Positions 23,201-29,716 of a DNA stretch of 64,000 nucleotides are shown one piece after another. The notes below the pieces were generated by a model that was not told the DNA's origin, searched no databases, and was given only the letters and a program-made list of their open reading frames with translations. The translations under genes were made by a program, and so were the position numbers. Source of the stretch: Sipunculus nudus (Eukaryota > Annelida > Sipuncula > Golfingiida > Sipunculidae); assembly GCA_026874595.1 (NCBI GenBank), contig CM049316.1, positions 19,863,839 to 19,927,838 on the forward strand. The letters run 5' to 3'. Numbering within the stretch: the first letter of the stretch is position 1; every line of letters begins with the position of its first letter.

Positions 23201-24968
23201 TTATGCCATGGGTTGTGTCACCTTCTTCAAGAGTGCTTATGAAGAGATCAGAGGGAATGCTGCAATGTTCTTAGGTAAATATTGGGACTTTAGTGGTCCA
23301 TGCACTCTTTTTTTAAGACTTCAGCTTTATCTATCTGAAAGAACAATTGTCTTTTTTCAAAATAATTTATCTTTTATGAATTCTGCCATTGCATCTTGAC
23401 AGAAATGTTGAAAAAACTTCACTAAATATCTTGTAAAGTATGATGCTATTCATATTATAATGCTCCTTTTTTTCTATTTAATTCCAAATCTGTAAAAAAT
23501 TGCTCGAGAGGTGTTATCTGAGTACAATCCATATGTGCAAGGTTGAAAATCACACACAGTATATGATGCAGTTCTGAAAAAAATTGTGTATGGAATAGCT
23601 CCTTTATGTTTTCATTTGAAAGTTTTTATTGAACAACACAGTTACCAAATATATCCATTTATCATAACCCATATAAGTAACATTTATTTGTGTGTAAGAT
23701 GACTTGGTTCGTAAGCTTGGTTCTTTTAGAAACACCTCTTTGAAAATGCTGGCCTTCACTATGGGAAGTTCATGAATGACCTGTCTAAAGCCATGGTGAA
23801 AATATGGATCAAACAAATGCATCTGGTTGACTAATAATAATGGTCTCTCTTCACTAATTTTTTTTGTCACAGATTGGAGTTAAAATTGAATGGAGTAATT
23901 ACTTATTTATTGAGTTTATCATTTTATTTTCAGGCTTCCTGCTAGGTAACATACCACCTGAGAAGTACGCCTCACTGTCCAAAGAACACATATGCAATGG
24001 TATTTATTTTTCCATAAATAATATCCAGCTTCATTTGTTTTAAATTTTTACTTGACCTCTCGTGTGATCTCTGTTAAATGAACTTGAACCTAAAGCTAAT
24101 TGGACAACTAAAATATTGAAGTTTTCTTTCCTTCCAAGCAAATTTGCCAATCATGTAAATCAGTTGGAGTGACTTATAAATTGAATGCTCCATGGTTTCC
24201 ACTATTGTCAGTTCATATAACCAGAGTTCTATAAATATTTAAAGAAGGCTTTATCTGAAAAAAAAATATCTGAAATTGAAAAGTTATCACCAAAATCATG
24301 CATGAGAATTTATCCTTAATTTTCAGAAGAGCTAAGTTTTTATTATGCATTTTATGTTGATTATCAGGAAGAAATGCATAAAAAGCTTATTGTAGAGCCA
24401 GGTCTGGAAACTGTATATCCACCAGTATTATACAAGCTGAATCACTTTCCTGTCATTATGCCTGCTGCATACAATGTAACCCACACACTTGGTAAGAAAT
24501 GCAACAACTTATCTTGATGAATTTATATAGGATACTAGCATTATACCAATAATTTCAGCATGTGACCCGTGCATCTGGGTTTAAGTGCATTCAAAATGGC
24601 ATTTCCCATAAGCAGGATTCAATAAAGGGGGGGGGGGACATGAAAGAAGTGTACCTGTACTCCAAGAAAAGCATCCAAGCAACAGTCTGCATAGAGGTAT
24701 TGGTGGCGGGGGATGTGCATAGGCAAAGTTTAGAGTGTGGTAACACTTTTTTTGGACCATGCCTAAATCTTCCAATTAGAGTATAATGACTGAATTGAAT
24801 GGACATTTGATAAAGATGTATGGTTATCATAATACTTTGGCTAATATTGCCTCACTGTTTTATTGAACTGTCATTTTTTTTTCAGCGTTGATTCTACTCC
24901 TGAAAGACAGTTCCACTGATGTCAGGGTGAAAGCAGCAGAAGCCATGAGTCAGCTACATGCATTTTAA
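5090..24968 (+). CDS. MROH1: MROH1 (maestro HEAT-like repeat protein 1), C-terminal ~875 residues, 20 exons, 5'-partial
   Basis: The coding join is 5090-5212, 5675-5754, 7097-7328, 7877-7987, 8361-8496, 9226-9338, 9939-10091, 10905-11059, 11507-11681, 12105-12239, 12461-12543, 16428-16565, 17148-17262, 18183-18329, 18923-19111, 20408-20563, 20862-20996, 23172-23274, 23934-23999, 24886-24968. All junctions keep frame and the last exon ends in TAA. The protein is a helical HEAT-repeat solenoid with no transmembrane or signal segment. MROH1 hallmarks are INPVLMGLYDSQR, VRKLCIRGLGNIA, VRKACKFALRQIGP, LHYGEFMNDLSKAM, the FFKS-to-RGNAAMFLGFLLGN block, and the C-terminal LLLKDSSTDVRVKAAEAM. Human MROH1 is ~1640 residues, so roughly the second half is present. 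MROH1 homologues are lysosome-associated; the worm homologue HPO-27 is reported as a lysosome fission factor. The start codon and N-terminal half were not found. The ribosomal or splice status of the gene appears normal apart from one minor-type intron. Confidence 0.93.
5550..5625 (+). repeat. Possible pogo/Tigger-like terminal fragment with stem GACCACC/GGTGGTC
   Basis: The fragment begins CAGTAAAGCCTTAACATTAT, which resembles pogo/Tigger-type inverted ends, and is preceded by TA. GACCACC and GGTGGTC pair across about 30 bp. No partner end or transposase is visible, so this is a weak call. Confidence 0.25.
5675..5754 (+). CDS. MROH1: MROH1 exon 2 (donor is U12-type)
   Basis: Acceptor CTGTTTCAG. 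It encodes NFVKLDLVSGTLTEV and continues to ACTTL, leaving two bases (GT). The donor is GTATCCTTA. The next exon supplies C to complete GTC (Val) and continues KLKPLLFTDES. A U2-type reading using GTGTAT at 5753 with the acceptor at 7089 would shift the frame. Confidence 0.85.
5755..7096 (+). other. U12-type (minor spliceosome) intron of MROH1
   Basis: The 5' site is GTATCCTTA (5755-5763), eight of nine matches to the U12 consensus RTATCCTTT. Near the 3' end, TTTTCTTAAC (ending 7087) matches the U12 branch-point consensus with one change. The branch A at 7086 lies about 10 nt before the AG at 7095-7096, the spacing typical of U12 introns. There is no polypyrimidine tract between branch point and acceptor. 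Using these sites restores phase exactly; the more obvious AG at 7088-7089 does not. What is seen is sequence and frame; splicing itself is inferred. Confidence 0.85.
5864..5894. repeat. Perfect 12-bp hairpin inside the U12 intron
   Basis: ACCAAGGAGTTT and AAACTCCTTGGT form a perfect 12-bp stem with a 7-nt loop. Pairing does not extend outward, so it is too short for an ordinary microRNA precursor. No function is assigned. Confidence 0.6.
7097..7328 (+). CDS. MROH1: MROH1 exon 3
   Basis: It begins CAAACTTAAACC after the U12 acceptor, completes the split Val codon and encodes KLKPLLFTDESKVLVTTVV through to METIIQ-type ending NPQGLETIIQ. Donor GTATGA, phase 0 at the end. Confidence 0.88.
7877..7987 (+). 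CDS. MROH1: MROH1 exon 4
   Basis: Acceptor CCTCCTTTACAG, donor GTATGT, 37 codons in phase 0-0: EIYPRSMSTGGASRQRALQL continuing to EHIPVGVG. A serine-rich loop followed by a helix fits a linker between HEAT repeats. Confidence 0.88.
8361..8496 (+). CDS. MROH1: MROH1 exon 5
   Basis: Acceptor CTGTGTAG, donor GTGAGA. It encodes a HEAT-like helix pair, SILGIMLGQLVPRCSDPEV and then VRVAAIDCVYELL, ending with a split Gly codon. Confidence 0.9.
9226..9338 (+). CDS. MROH1: MROH1 exon 6
   Basis: Acceptor ATATGACAG, donor GTGAGC. It completes Gly and encodes HTTTEHDQMISALPTLKERA and then SDPNILFSMVNDLSK. Confidence 0.88.
9939..10091 (+). CDS. MROH1: MROH1 exon 7
   Basis: Acceptor CTGTTTTAG, donor GTTGGT, 51 codons in phase 0-0: VLCKKVPPSQFDNFVTQCM and then GLMDIQSHSSSGACVILN, ending GAELQGQ. 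Confidence 0.9.
10905..11059 (+). CDS. MROH1: MROH1 exon 8
   Basis: Acceptor TTGTTTTTAG, donor GTGAGT. It encodes VSELLNWLHRQLQNI, TGTLRAIRTLVGHHMLNCLD and KYPLPFDE, with the last Glu codon split 2+1. It reads straight into exon 9. Confidence 0.9.
11507..11681 (+). CDS. MROH1: MROH1 exon 9
   Basis: Acceptor TTCACAAG, donor GTAAGT. It encodes NTLEIWHMIGQDTHLTKSII and continues to VIRVATELPLT, ending in phase 0. Confidence 0.9.
12105..12239 (+). CDS. MROH1: MROH1 exon 10
   Basis: Acceptor CTGGTTCCAG, donor GTGAGT, 45 codons in phase 0-0: ATCVLLEIFRVEESWDAI and then IPRLLAACMIRVASTVGAK. An antisense 109-residue reading frame over this exon is a shadow. Confidence 0.9.
12461..12543 (+). CDS. 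MROH1: MROH1 exon 11 (basic linker)
   Basis: Acceptor CTTTGCAG, donor GTAAGT. It encodes a lysine/proline-rich linker, FKGSKSPKKPKQKELPMNP, probably disordered, ending with two bases of a Lys codon completed in exon 12. Confidence 0.85.
12599..15110 (-). mobile_element. Family I Helentron/pearl-like element, copy 2, in an MROH1 intron
   Basis: The left end reads TTTTTAGCTCAGCTGACT, containing the subterminal CTCAGCTGACT at 12608-12618, followed by a CCGTC/CCGG-rich tract. This is the inverse of the ends at 50642-50659. The body matches window positions 230-1970. Two palindromes GACCCATGGGTC occur toward the right, at 14493-14504 and 15093-15104. The second, preceded by AGCTAAGCGCCGT, most resembles the end of copy 1, so the true right boundary could be either ~14510 or ~15110. 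A C17-19 homopolymer near 13470 replaces a shorter run in copy 1. No coding sequence is supported. Confidence 0.65.
15436..16350. repeat. CpG-richer block flanked by ~95-bp imperfect direct repeats, MROH1 intron 11
   Basis: About 95 bp at 15438-15536 (ATATGATTTTTGTAAAA ... AGAGGTATACAGC) recurs at about 80 percent identity at 16249-16345. The ~710 bp between them is visibly richer in CpG than neighbouring sequence and contains a GC box (CCGCCC, ~15745) and two inverted CCAAT boxes (ATTGG, ~16083 and ~16137). It could be an insertion between duplicated flanks, or an intronic regulatory block. No ORF is convincing. Confidence 0.45.
16428..16565 (+). CDS. MROH1: MROH1 exon 12
   Basis: Acceptor ATTATTGCAG, donor GTAATC. 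It encodes VSIDMMQQLLVRAKLHDLND and then WDMLESEEEYPEGFTQLA, ending in two bases of an Arg codon. Confidence 0.9.
17148..17262 (+). CDS. MROH1: MROH1 exon 13
   Basis: Acceptor AATTTTCCAG, donor GTAAAC. It encodes TLVQIQPAMVASITSQINP and VLMGLYDSQRIMAAAFFSE, a block strongly conserved in MROH1 proteins. Confidence 0.93.
17715..18140 (+). mobile_element. 5'-truncated non-LTR retrotransposon (LINE) 3' end
   Basis: A short open segment ending at TAA 17847 reads VPNDTSLQVLLFGD and continues to ANVIEHSNRF. That is the typical C-terminus of LINE reverse-transcriptase ORFs (hydrophobic strand, FG.S, then an amphipathic helix ending in RF). The ~290 bp after it are a 3' UTR that recurs inverted at 52560-52770 at roughly 80 percent identity. 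It sits in MROH1 intron 13 in the sense direction. Confidence 0.65.
18183..18329 (+). CDS. MROH1: MROH1 exon 14
   Basis: Acceptor GCTACTTTTACAG, donor GTTAGT, 49 codons in phase 0-0: LIAQNCDGNEMLVEMMINTL, LLGRLVDSNSTVRKLCIRGL and GNIACSGQEQ. It is a clear HEAT repeat with the VRKLCIRGLGNIA motif. Confidence 0.93.
18697..18735 (-). repeat. Solo family I terminal sequence
   Basis: GTCAGCTGAGCATCATGACC continuing through the palindrome GACCCATGGGTC (18715-18726) and ACTTGT matches the palindrome end of the family I elements. No matching opposite end was recognised, so it may be a truncated copy. Confidence 0.55.
18923..19111 (+). CDS. MROH1: MROH1 exon 15
   Basis: Acceptor TTACCCACAG, donor GTATAC, 63 codons in phase 0-0. 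It encodes FSTTVLSAMMAGMDDKDDP, an acidic loop, then ITLEAMSGLSQIIAEIDE and ILINISLRIRPCFEK. Confidence 0.93.
19621..19934 (+). mobile_element. tRNA-derived SINE, family B, complete with target-site duplication
   Basis: The head is tRNA-like: box A region GGTGTAATGGTTAACG and box B GAGTTCGAATCC. The body carries a core around GATGGACTAGCGTCCCATCC, and the tail ends TTTGCA followed by a T-run. It is flanked by ACATCATGTCA (19610-19620) and ACATAATGTCA (19935-19945), an 11-bp duplication with one mismatch. It lies in MROH1 intron 15 in sense orientation. It is not a functional tRNA gene, because the head does not close a full cloverleaf and is continuous with the SINE body. Confidence 0.8.
20179..20396 (+). 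repeat. 31-bp minisatellite (~7 copies) abutting an MROH1 splice acceptor
   Basis: The unit is about 31 bp, TCTGTGTTTATTAATCC plus TCTGTGAGATGTTC, repeated ~7 times with small variants. The array ends about 11 bp before the acceptor at 20407, so its T-rich last unit supplies much of the polypyrimidine and branch-point region of exon 16. Confidence 0.85.
20408..20563 (+). CDS. MROH1: MROH1 exon 16
   Basis: Acceptor TTTGTATGACAG, donor GTACAA, 52 codons in phase 0-0: EKGAVRAAAFQLFGKLSKF, then VHSNFISLLLHLNDAETDV and RK. Confidence 0.93.
20862..20996 (+). CDS. MROH1: MROH1 exon 17 (source of a local duplication)
   Basis: Acceptor CCATTCCAG, donor GTAATT, 45 codons in phase 0-0: ACKFALRQIGPLIGSEAVNQ, MFQKHLLEDASLHYGEFMN and DLSKAM. 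The last 22 codons have a second copy at 23730-23795. Confidence 0.93.
21039..22395 (+). repeat. Degenerate tandem repeat insertion (~280-bp units) in MROH1 intron 17
   Basis: Four to five diverged units share phrases such as AAGGTCAAGGTCAC, CATCCCAAAC, CATCTTGCACAT and TTTCGGATGATAAC. The block starts AGGGCCCCTCTTGA and ends AGGGCCCATCTTGA, a direct repeat at both limits. The corresponding interval in the duplicated copy at 23796-23820 lacks it, so the duplicate appears to represent the empty site. Confidence 0.6.
22455..22535 (+). other. Possible alternative terminal exon or fossil exon after exon 17
   Basis: Following TTTTTTACAG, a phase-0 reading IGVKIERSNFSEFRACEM and on to a stop TGA (~22535) is open for about 25 codons. 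The same start, IGVKIEWSN, follows a TTTTGTCACAG acceptor in the second copy at 23873. It could make a shortened MROH1 isoform or be merely duplicated intron sequence. Confidence 0.25.
23172..23274 (+). CDS. MROH1: MROH1 exon 18
   Basis: Acceptor TATATTACCAG, donor GTAAAT. It encodes ITDFNDKMNFYAMGCVTFFK and SAYEEIRGNAAMFL, ending with a split Gly codon. Confidence 0.92.
23730..23795 (+). pseudogene. Partial duplicate of MROH1 exon 17 (last 22 codons), still open
   Basis: After CTTTTAG it reads KHLFENAGLHYGKFMNDLSK AM, differing from exon 17 by L-to-F, D-to-N, S-to-G and E-to-K plus silent changes, and is followed by GTGAAA at the donor position. The first 23 codons of exon 17 are missing. 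Because exon 18 (upstream) ends in phase 1, including this piece after exon 18 would break frame; joined to exon 17 it would not. Confidence 0.6.
23873..23933 (+). other. Possible in-frame 5' extension of MROH1 exon 19
   Basis: An acceptor TTTTGTCACAG at 23862-23872 precedes IGVKIEWSN and 11 more open codons that run without a stop into the first residues of exon 19 (GFLLGN). Exon 17 (phase 0) joined here would skip exon 18 in frame. This is a reading-frame observation only. Confidence 0.25.
23934..23999 (+). CDS. MROH1: MROH1 exon 19
   Basis: Acceptor TTTTATTTTCAG, donor GTATTT. It encodes GFLLGNIPPEKYASLSKEH and ICN plus one base. Confidence 0.92.
24886..24968 (+). CDS. MROH1: MROH1 exon 20 with stop codon
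   Basis: Acceptor TTTTTTTTCAG. It encodes ALILLLKDSSTDVRVKAAEA and MSQLHAF, then TAA at 24966-24968. The C-terminal LLKD...VR..AAEA motif is the usual end of MROH1 proteins. Confidence 0.93.
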
Positions 24969-25589
24969 TTGTGACATCACAGTCATGTGACCTGTTGCTG
25001 TGTTATGTGACTGTCATTCAGTCATGAGATTTACCTGATCTCACTGATCATAGAGTACTTCCACTATTTATTATATTCTAGAAACTATAGAACACATAAC
25101 ATTAAGTATATGCCTTTGTTAATAGATTATATGTTTTGTTATTTATCAATATATGTTATATATTGTGCCTGTTATATCAAAGTGAATTGTGTGATATGGA
25201 GGATTAGATAATGTGAAATGGGTTGGAAAGGACCAAAGAATTCTTATAGAAAAGAGTCAAAGATTGTAGAATAGAAGTTGTTTCTTTACTTTGGCGTATT
25301 AAATTGAATGATAAAGATTGACACATCACAGCCTTTCAGTGACTGTCATCAGGAGCTTTTTTTTTCTCCAAAATCTGGGCAACTGCCCCGACACTTAATT
25401 ACGCTTCTGGCTATGAACTTACACCCAATAACAATTATTAATATGTGATAATCTTAATTGCCTTTATATTATATGCCAAAACAGACCTTGTATTGCAATA
25501 TTGGAATTGTAACACACCACTATGCAAAATGGTGATATTTCAGAATCTAATCATTTATTTAGAAAGGTTTCCTATGTGATTTATAGCAC

Positions 25590-25658
25590 AATAAACCTTT
25601 GTTGCCTTATCTGCCTTGCATGCAAAGAGTTTGATATACCCAAAAATGTTGCAATAAA
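25590..25658 (+). terminator. MROH1 polyadenylation signals
   Basis: AATAAA at 25590-25595 and at 25653-25658. The second is followed by CTTGTGCCTGTGTGAGGTGG, a GT-rich element as expected downstream of a cleavage site. The 3' UTR would run from 24969 to about 25680. Confidence 0.55.
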
Positions 25659-25759
25659 ATCTTGTGCCTGTGTGAGGTGGAGAGCTCTGTGATATGTAAA
25701 AGAGATGTACCTGTATTATTACTAGGGCCACATAATCCTTTTCAAGTAGTGTCTTGACA

Positions 25760-26279
25760 CAGTGATGTTGGCCTCGAGTCCAGATCTAGACTTGTGTCCA
25801 CTTTTTAAGGACCCTGACTTGGACTTGAGGGTTCTGGACTCTGACTCATATTCAGACTTAAAGGCAAGGACTCAAAAAAATCAGACAAAGTCCATCTTGA
25901 GCCCAGTAGGAAAAAGCTCTGTAGCATAATATAAAGGCTTATATACATGCACGAATTACCAACCAAATGTTAAGCCTGCAGAAAGACTATCTTCACCAAG
26001 CTTTATGTTTTGGCATCGTGGGCTTAAGGTAATTAAACATTCAAGTTACGCTTGTATAAACTAACTTAAGAGTTCACATGATAATCTAAAATTAACATTT
26101 ATAATTTCTTTTAATTCAAACGAGGTTTGTATTGGATTCAGACTTGGTTTTCAAGTGAGTTGGACTTGAACAATGTAGACTTTGGCTCCAACCCCAAGGG
26201 TTCAGACTTGAACTCAATTTGCCTTACTCACACTTGGACTTGGATGCTTTGGACTAGACTACATCACTGTCTTGAAAGG
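25760..26279. mobile_element. hAT-like MITE with 8-bp target duplication
   Basis: The ends are CAGTGATGTTGGCC and the inverse of CAGTGATGTAGTC. Inside both arms, variants of GACTTGGACTTG repeat in opposite orientation. Flanks are TCTTGACA (25752-25759) and TCTTGAAA (26280-26287), 7 of 8 identical. It is 520 bp with no ORF, so non-autonomous. Confidence 0.7.
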
Positions 26280-27244
26280 TAATGAACAAAGGTAGATATT
26301 CCTGAGCAGCCTGTTTTTATATGCAAAGTATTTCATCAAGGTATATACTTGTGATTGATTATGCATGTAATAGTCACATTAGTGGAAATTTTATGTGAGA
26401 GATAATTATAAGGGCCTTATTATTGTAAAAAAAATAATTTGTGTATACTTAAAAATGGCTTCATTTATTACTTCTCACATAATAAATCCACAATATTTCA
26501 AGTTATGTTTTAGTGTTGTAGCCTTATTTTAAAAATACGCATGCTAACTCACTCACACATGCCTTTGACAGTCATTCCACACATAAGCATGTACACACAG
26601 TTTCGTTCACACACAACAGAAAGTATATCTAATATTTTCTTTAATTTACATTCCAATTCAGAGAGAGGTAAATTATAGATATGAAACATGGCCTAATGTA
26701 AAATGATTCATATTAAAAATCCTGAAAATTTAAGTCTTATCCTCATATATAAATTTTGAGTAAAATTCCAGAATTACCAGTGCAAAATTGTGGAATAAGA
26801 GATATTTGTGGGCTTATAATTTGTATTCCAAGGCAGTTTTTGAGTTTGTCAATGCTCTGGTTTTTAGACCAGCCCAAATGTAAATTTTCATCATTAAATC
26901 AGACCTAAGGTAAAAAGTGCATGAACCTCATGGGGGGAAATTTCCCATGAGAGAAACCCAGTGACCATCAGGCTAAAGAAGTACTCTGGATTTTTAAAGG
27001 TAAGAGAAATATCATTCTGAAATAATTAATACTTATACTGCCAAATTGTCATAGGTATATTCATGAAATCAGCTCCATCATCTTATAAACTTTTTTTCCA
27101 TCATATTGTTTATTACAGAGTATTTAAAGACATATTGTATGCTAGGAATTTGTCATGGGGTTAAAAGTACCGGTATGTATAACTGTACATATATATATAA
27201 TCACATATGTCAATGTATACATGTTTGCCTTCATTAATTAAAAC

Positions 27245-27915
27245 CAGGGGTGGTCAGTCTTTTCAGTCTGTGGGCCACAATCAACCTGTGAGATCTGCTT
27301 GTGCAGTCTGTAAAAAATTTTTGCTTCGATATGTAAATTTGTGACCTTTTTCACACAAAATAATGCACTAAATGAGACAATAGTGAGATTCCATGTTAAA
27401 AAGTGGCCATGTTAAAAATAAAATGGACAAAAGTGCTTGTGTTCTTTCCATCATTATTTTTTAAGCCTCTTCCTGTATGGAGCCATATAGGGGAGAGTAT
27501 TTGTGTATCAGTATTTGGGTTAACATTTTTTCTGGGGTGGGGGGACTTTCTCAGGTCCCTCAAAGTGCAAAACCATAAGTTTCAGAATTTATATCTTTTT
27601 TTTCTTCTGCCTGTGTTTGTACTTGATGTAAGTTCTGGCTGATTTAAAAAAACTGAACTTTTTGCACAATATTAGTCATAGGTGACAGATTTGCAGCTGA
27701 TATTTATTTTTGACCTTGACCTAATTCCCATGGCCATACACTCAATAGCTATTTCTCCCGTATCCCAAAGTTGTGGGCAAGAGACTTATGTGGTTCCAAA
27801 AATCTAATTTTAGCAGTTATTATTCAGTAAATTTAGTTTATTTTGTCACATGTGGCCTGCCAAAGGCCTTATGGATGTCCATTAGGCCCAAGAGGAGAAA
27901 GTGAGCCCACCTCTG
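27245..27915. mobile_element. Possible old hAT-like non-autonomous element
   Basis: The left end CAGGGGTGGTCAGTC and the inverse of the right end, CAGAGGTGGGCTCAC, match at most positions and look like hAT termini. The 8-bp flanks do not match well, so the insertion is old or the call is wrong. A 79-residue open frame inside resembles no known protein. Confidence 0.4.
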
Positions 27916-28229
27916 ATTGATGATTATACTATCCAGTGCTATAGGCACATTTTGTTCTTGATGTAAGACGTGAATCATGATGTATAATACAGCTAATGCC
28001 TTATTCTTTTTCATGTAATTTATACACTTACTATGCAGTCACTGTATGACTATTATGCAGTAAATTCTACAGCTGATGCGGAGGTCTTTGAAGTCGAGTG
28101 GTTAGGAATATGTAACGTTTATCAGGTTAAGACTAATATGGAGTATTTTTTGTTCACTATCTTCACATTAATTATAAGAACTTGTACATTTATTTTCAAT
28201 AAAAGCATATATATGGAGAGTTCAAGAAT

Positions 28230-29385
28230 TTCACTTTTGTAAGAGAACCTGTGTGCTTATGCCATGGTGAGGCATCGTCCGTTGGCTGTGCATTAACCCA
28301 TACTATCTCAAAAACAGTAGGAGCTAGCATCACCAAATTTTATGCAAAAAATCAGTCATTCAAAAAAAGCTATCAGATTTTGCTTATTTTTTTCTATCTG
28401 CATTTACTTAATTTTATAAGTAATAAAGAAAAAAAAAACCCTTTAAACATCTTCTTCTCCAAAACTGTTTGGCCAAGTTGACCAATATTTCACAGTAATA
28501 ATCCCAGAAAACAATCTCTCTCAAGTTCGTTCGGATGGTTCCAGTTGGGTGATTTTTTGGCCAAGTTACAAGAAGCTGAACTTGGTCAATTTGCCAAAAA
28601 AGCATACTTAAATTACAATATCAGAAACAGCTTTAGTTATCATCACCAAATCTTATGCAAATGTTGGTCACATGAGACATATTTGAAATTGAGGAATTGG
28701 TGGCGCCCCCTGCATCAACCTATTTCAAATGGGTGGGCCATCAACACATTAACCCATAATTTCTCATGAATGGCAGGAGTTAGCATCCCTAAATTTTATG
28801 CAAAAATCCTACACAAATCAAATGGTGTTAGATTGTGCTTTTTGTAGCACCACCTGCAACAATTTACATTTTACAAAACATCCCAATCTTTTGTCTGTAT
28901 CTTTAAATAGCTTGTCAGACTATTTTAAATTTGTCAACAGACCAAAGTTTTAGTCAGAATCTATTTTAACTTTGGCAGACTGCCAACTGTTTCAGACTTT
29001 GCATTAGGTCAAGAGTTCACTCTGTGCAACCAGGTACAGGTAAAGAGTTCACTCAGTGCAATAGCTGAAGCTGGCAATTGGCTTTGCTTGACATGGGGCA
29101 TTTGTCTGCCTCAACTGAGCTTGGTCAGCCCAGTGCACCCATCTCAAGGGAAGTTTGATGTTTCTGCCTGAAATTTTGGCCTGTCAATGCATCCATGATG
29201 GCATTCTAGTACACAAGACTGGTGTTGCCACCTACAATTATTATGCACAGTGTATGTACCTTCTTATTTCTCAGGAGGGATTCGATATATCAGCCTGAAA
29301 TTGGGCATATAGTTACAGAACCTAATAACAACAGATCATGTCATGACGAGCATAAATTTTGTTACGGAGATAAAAAAAATCAGAT
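28230..29385. repeat. Degenerate tandem region with recurring GGYGCCACCT blocks (left part)
   Basis: Blocks such as GGCGCCCCCTGCATCAACC (28703), AGCACCACCTGCAACA (28848) and GTTGCCACCTACAATTATT (29224), each with nearby phrases like CAAATTTTATGCAAA and ATATCAGCCTGAAATT, recur at ~130-150 bp. The right part of the same region is at 32160-32700, separated by later insertions. Confidence 0.45.
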
Positions 29386-29716
29386 TCTGTAACACTAGGC
29401 AGCGTGAAATGTCTAGGGGAATGAATAAAGAAGTCAGTTTTTTTTTTGTTAACAAATAATTATAATTTATTCTTAAAACAAACCTAACAATACAATATAC
29501 TTAATCAATACAATTACATAAAAAATAAAATGTTCAGTACCAGAGTGTCCGGATCCTAGGCTTTGATATCTGGAATAACTACTGTCACAGCTCCACAAGA
29601 ATCCCTTAACAGAAATATTCCAGATGAACAGTTCATGCAAATCTCAGAGAATAAAGAGAATAGTCCAATTCAATCCCAAAATCAATCTGTTGTAATCCAA
29701 AAGTGAAGTTCTGGTA

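Noticed and set aside
27403-27642. 79-codon hydrophobic frame
   Set aside because: Lies within a probable decayed hAT-like element and resembles no transposase or membrane protein family.
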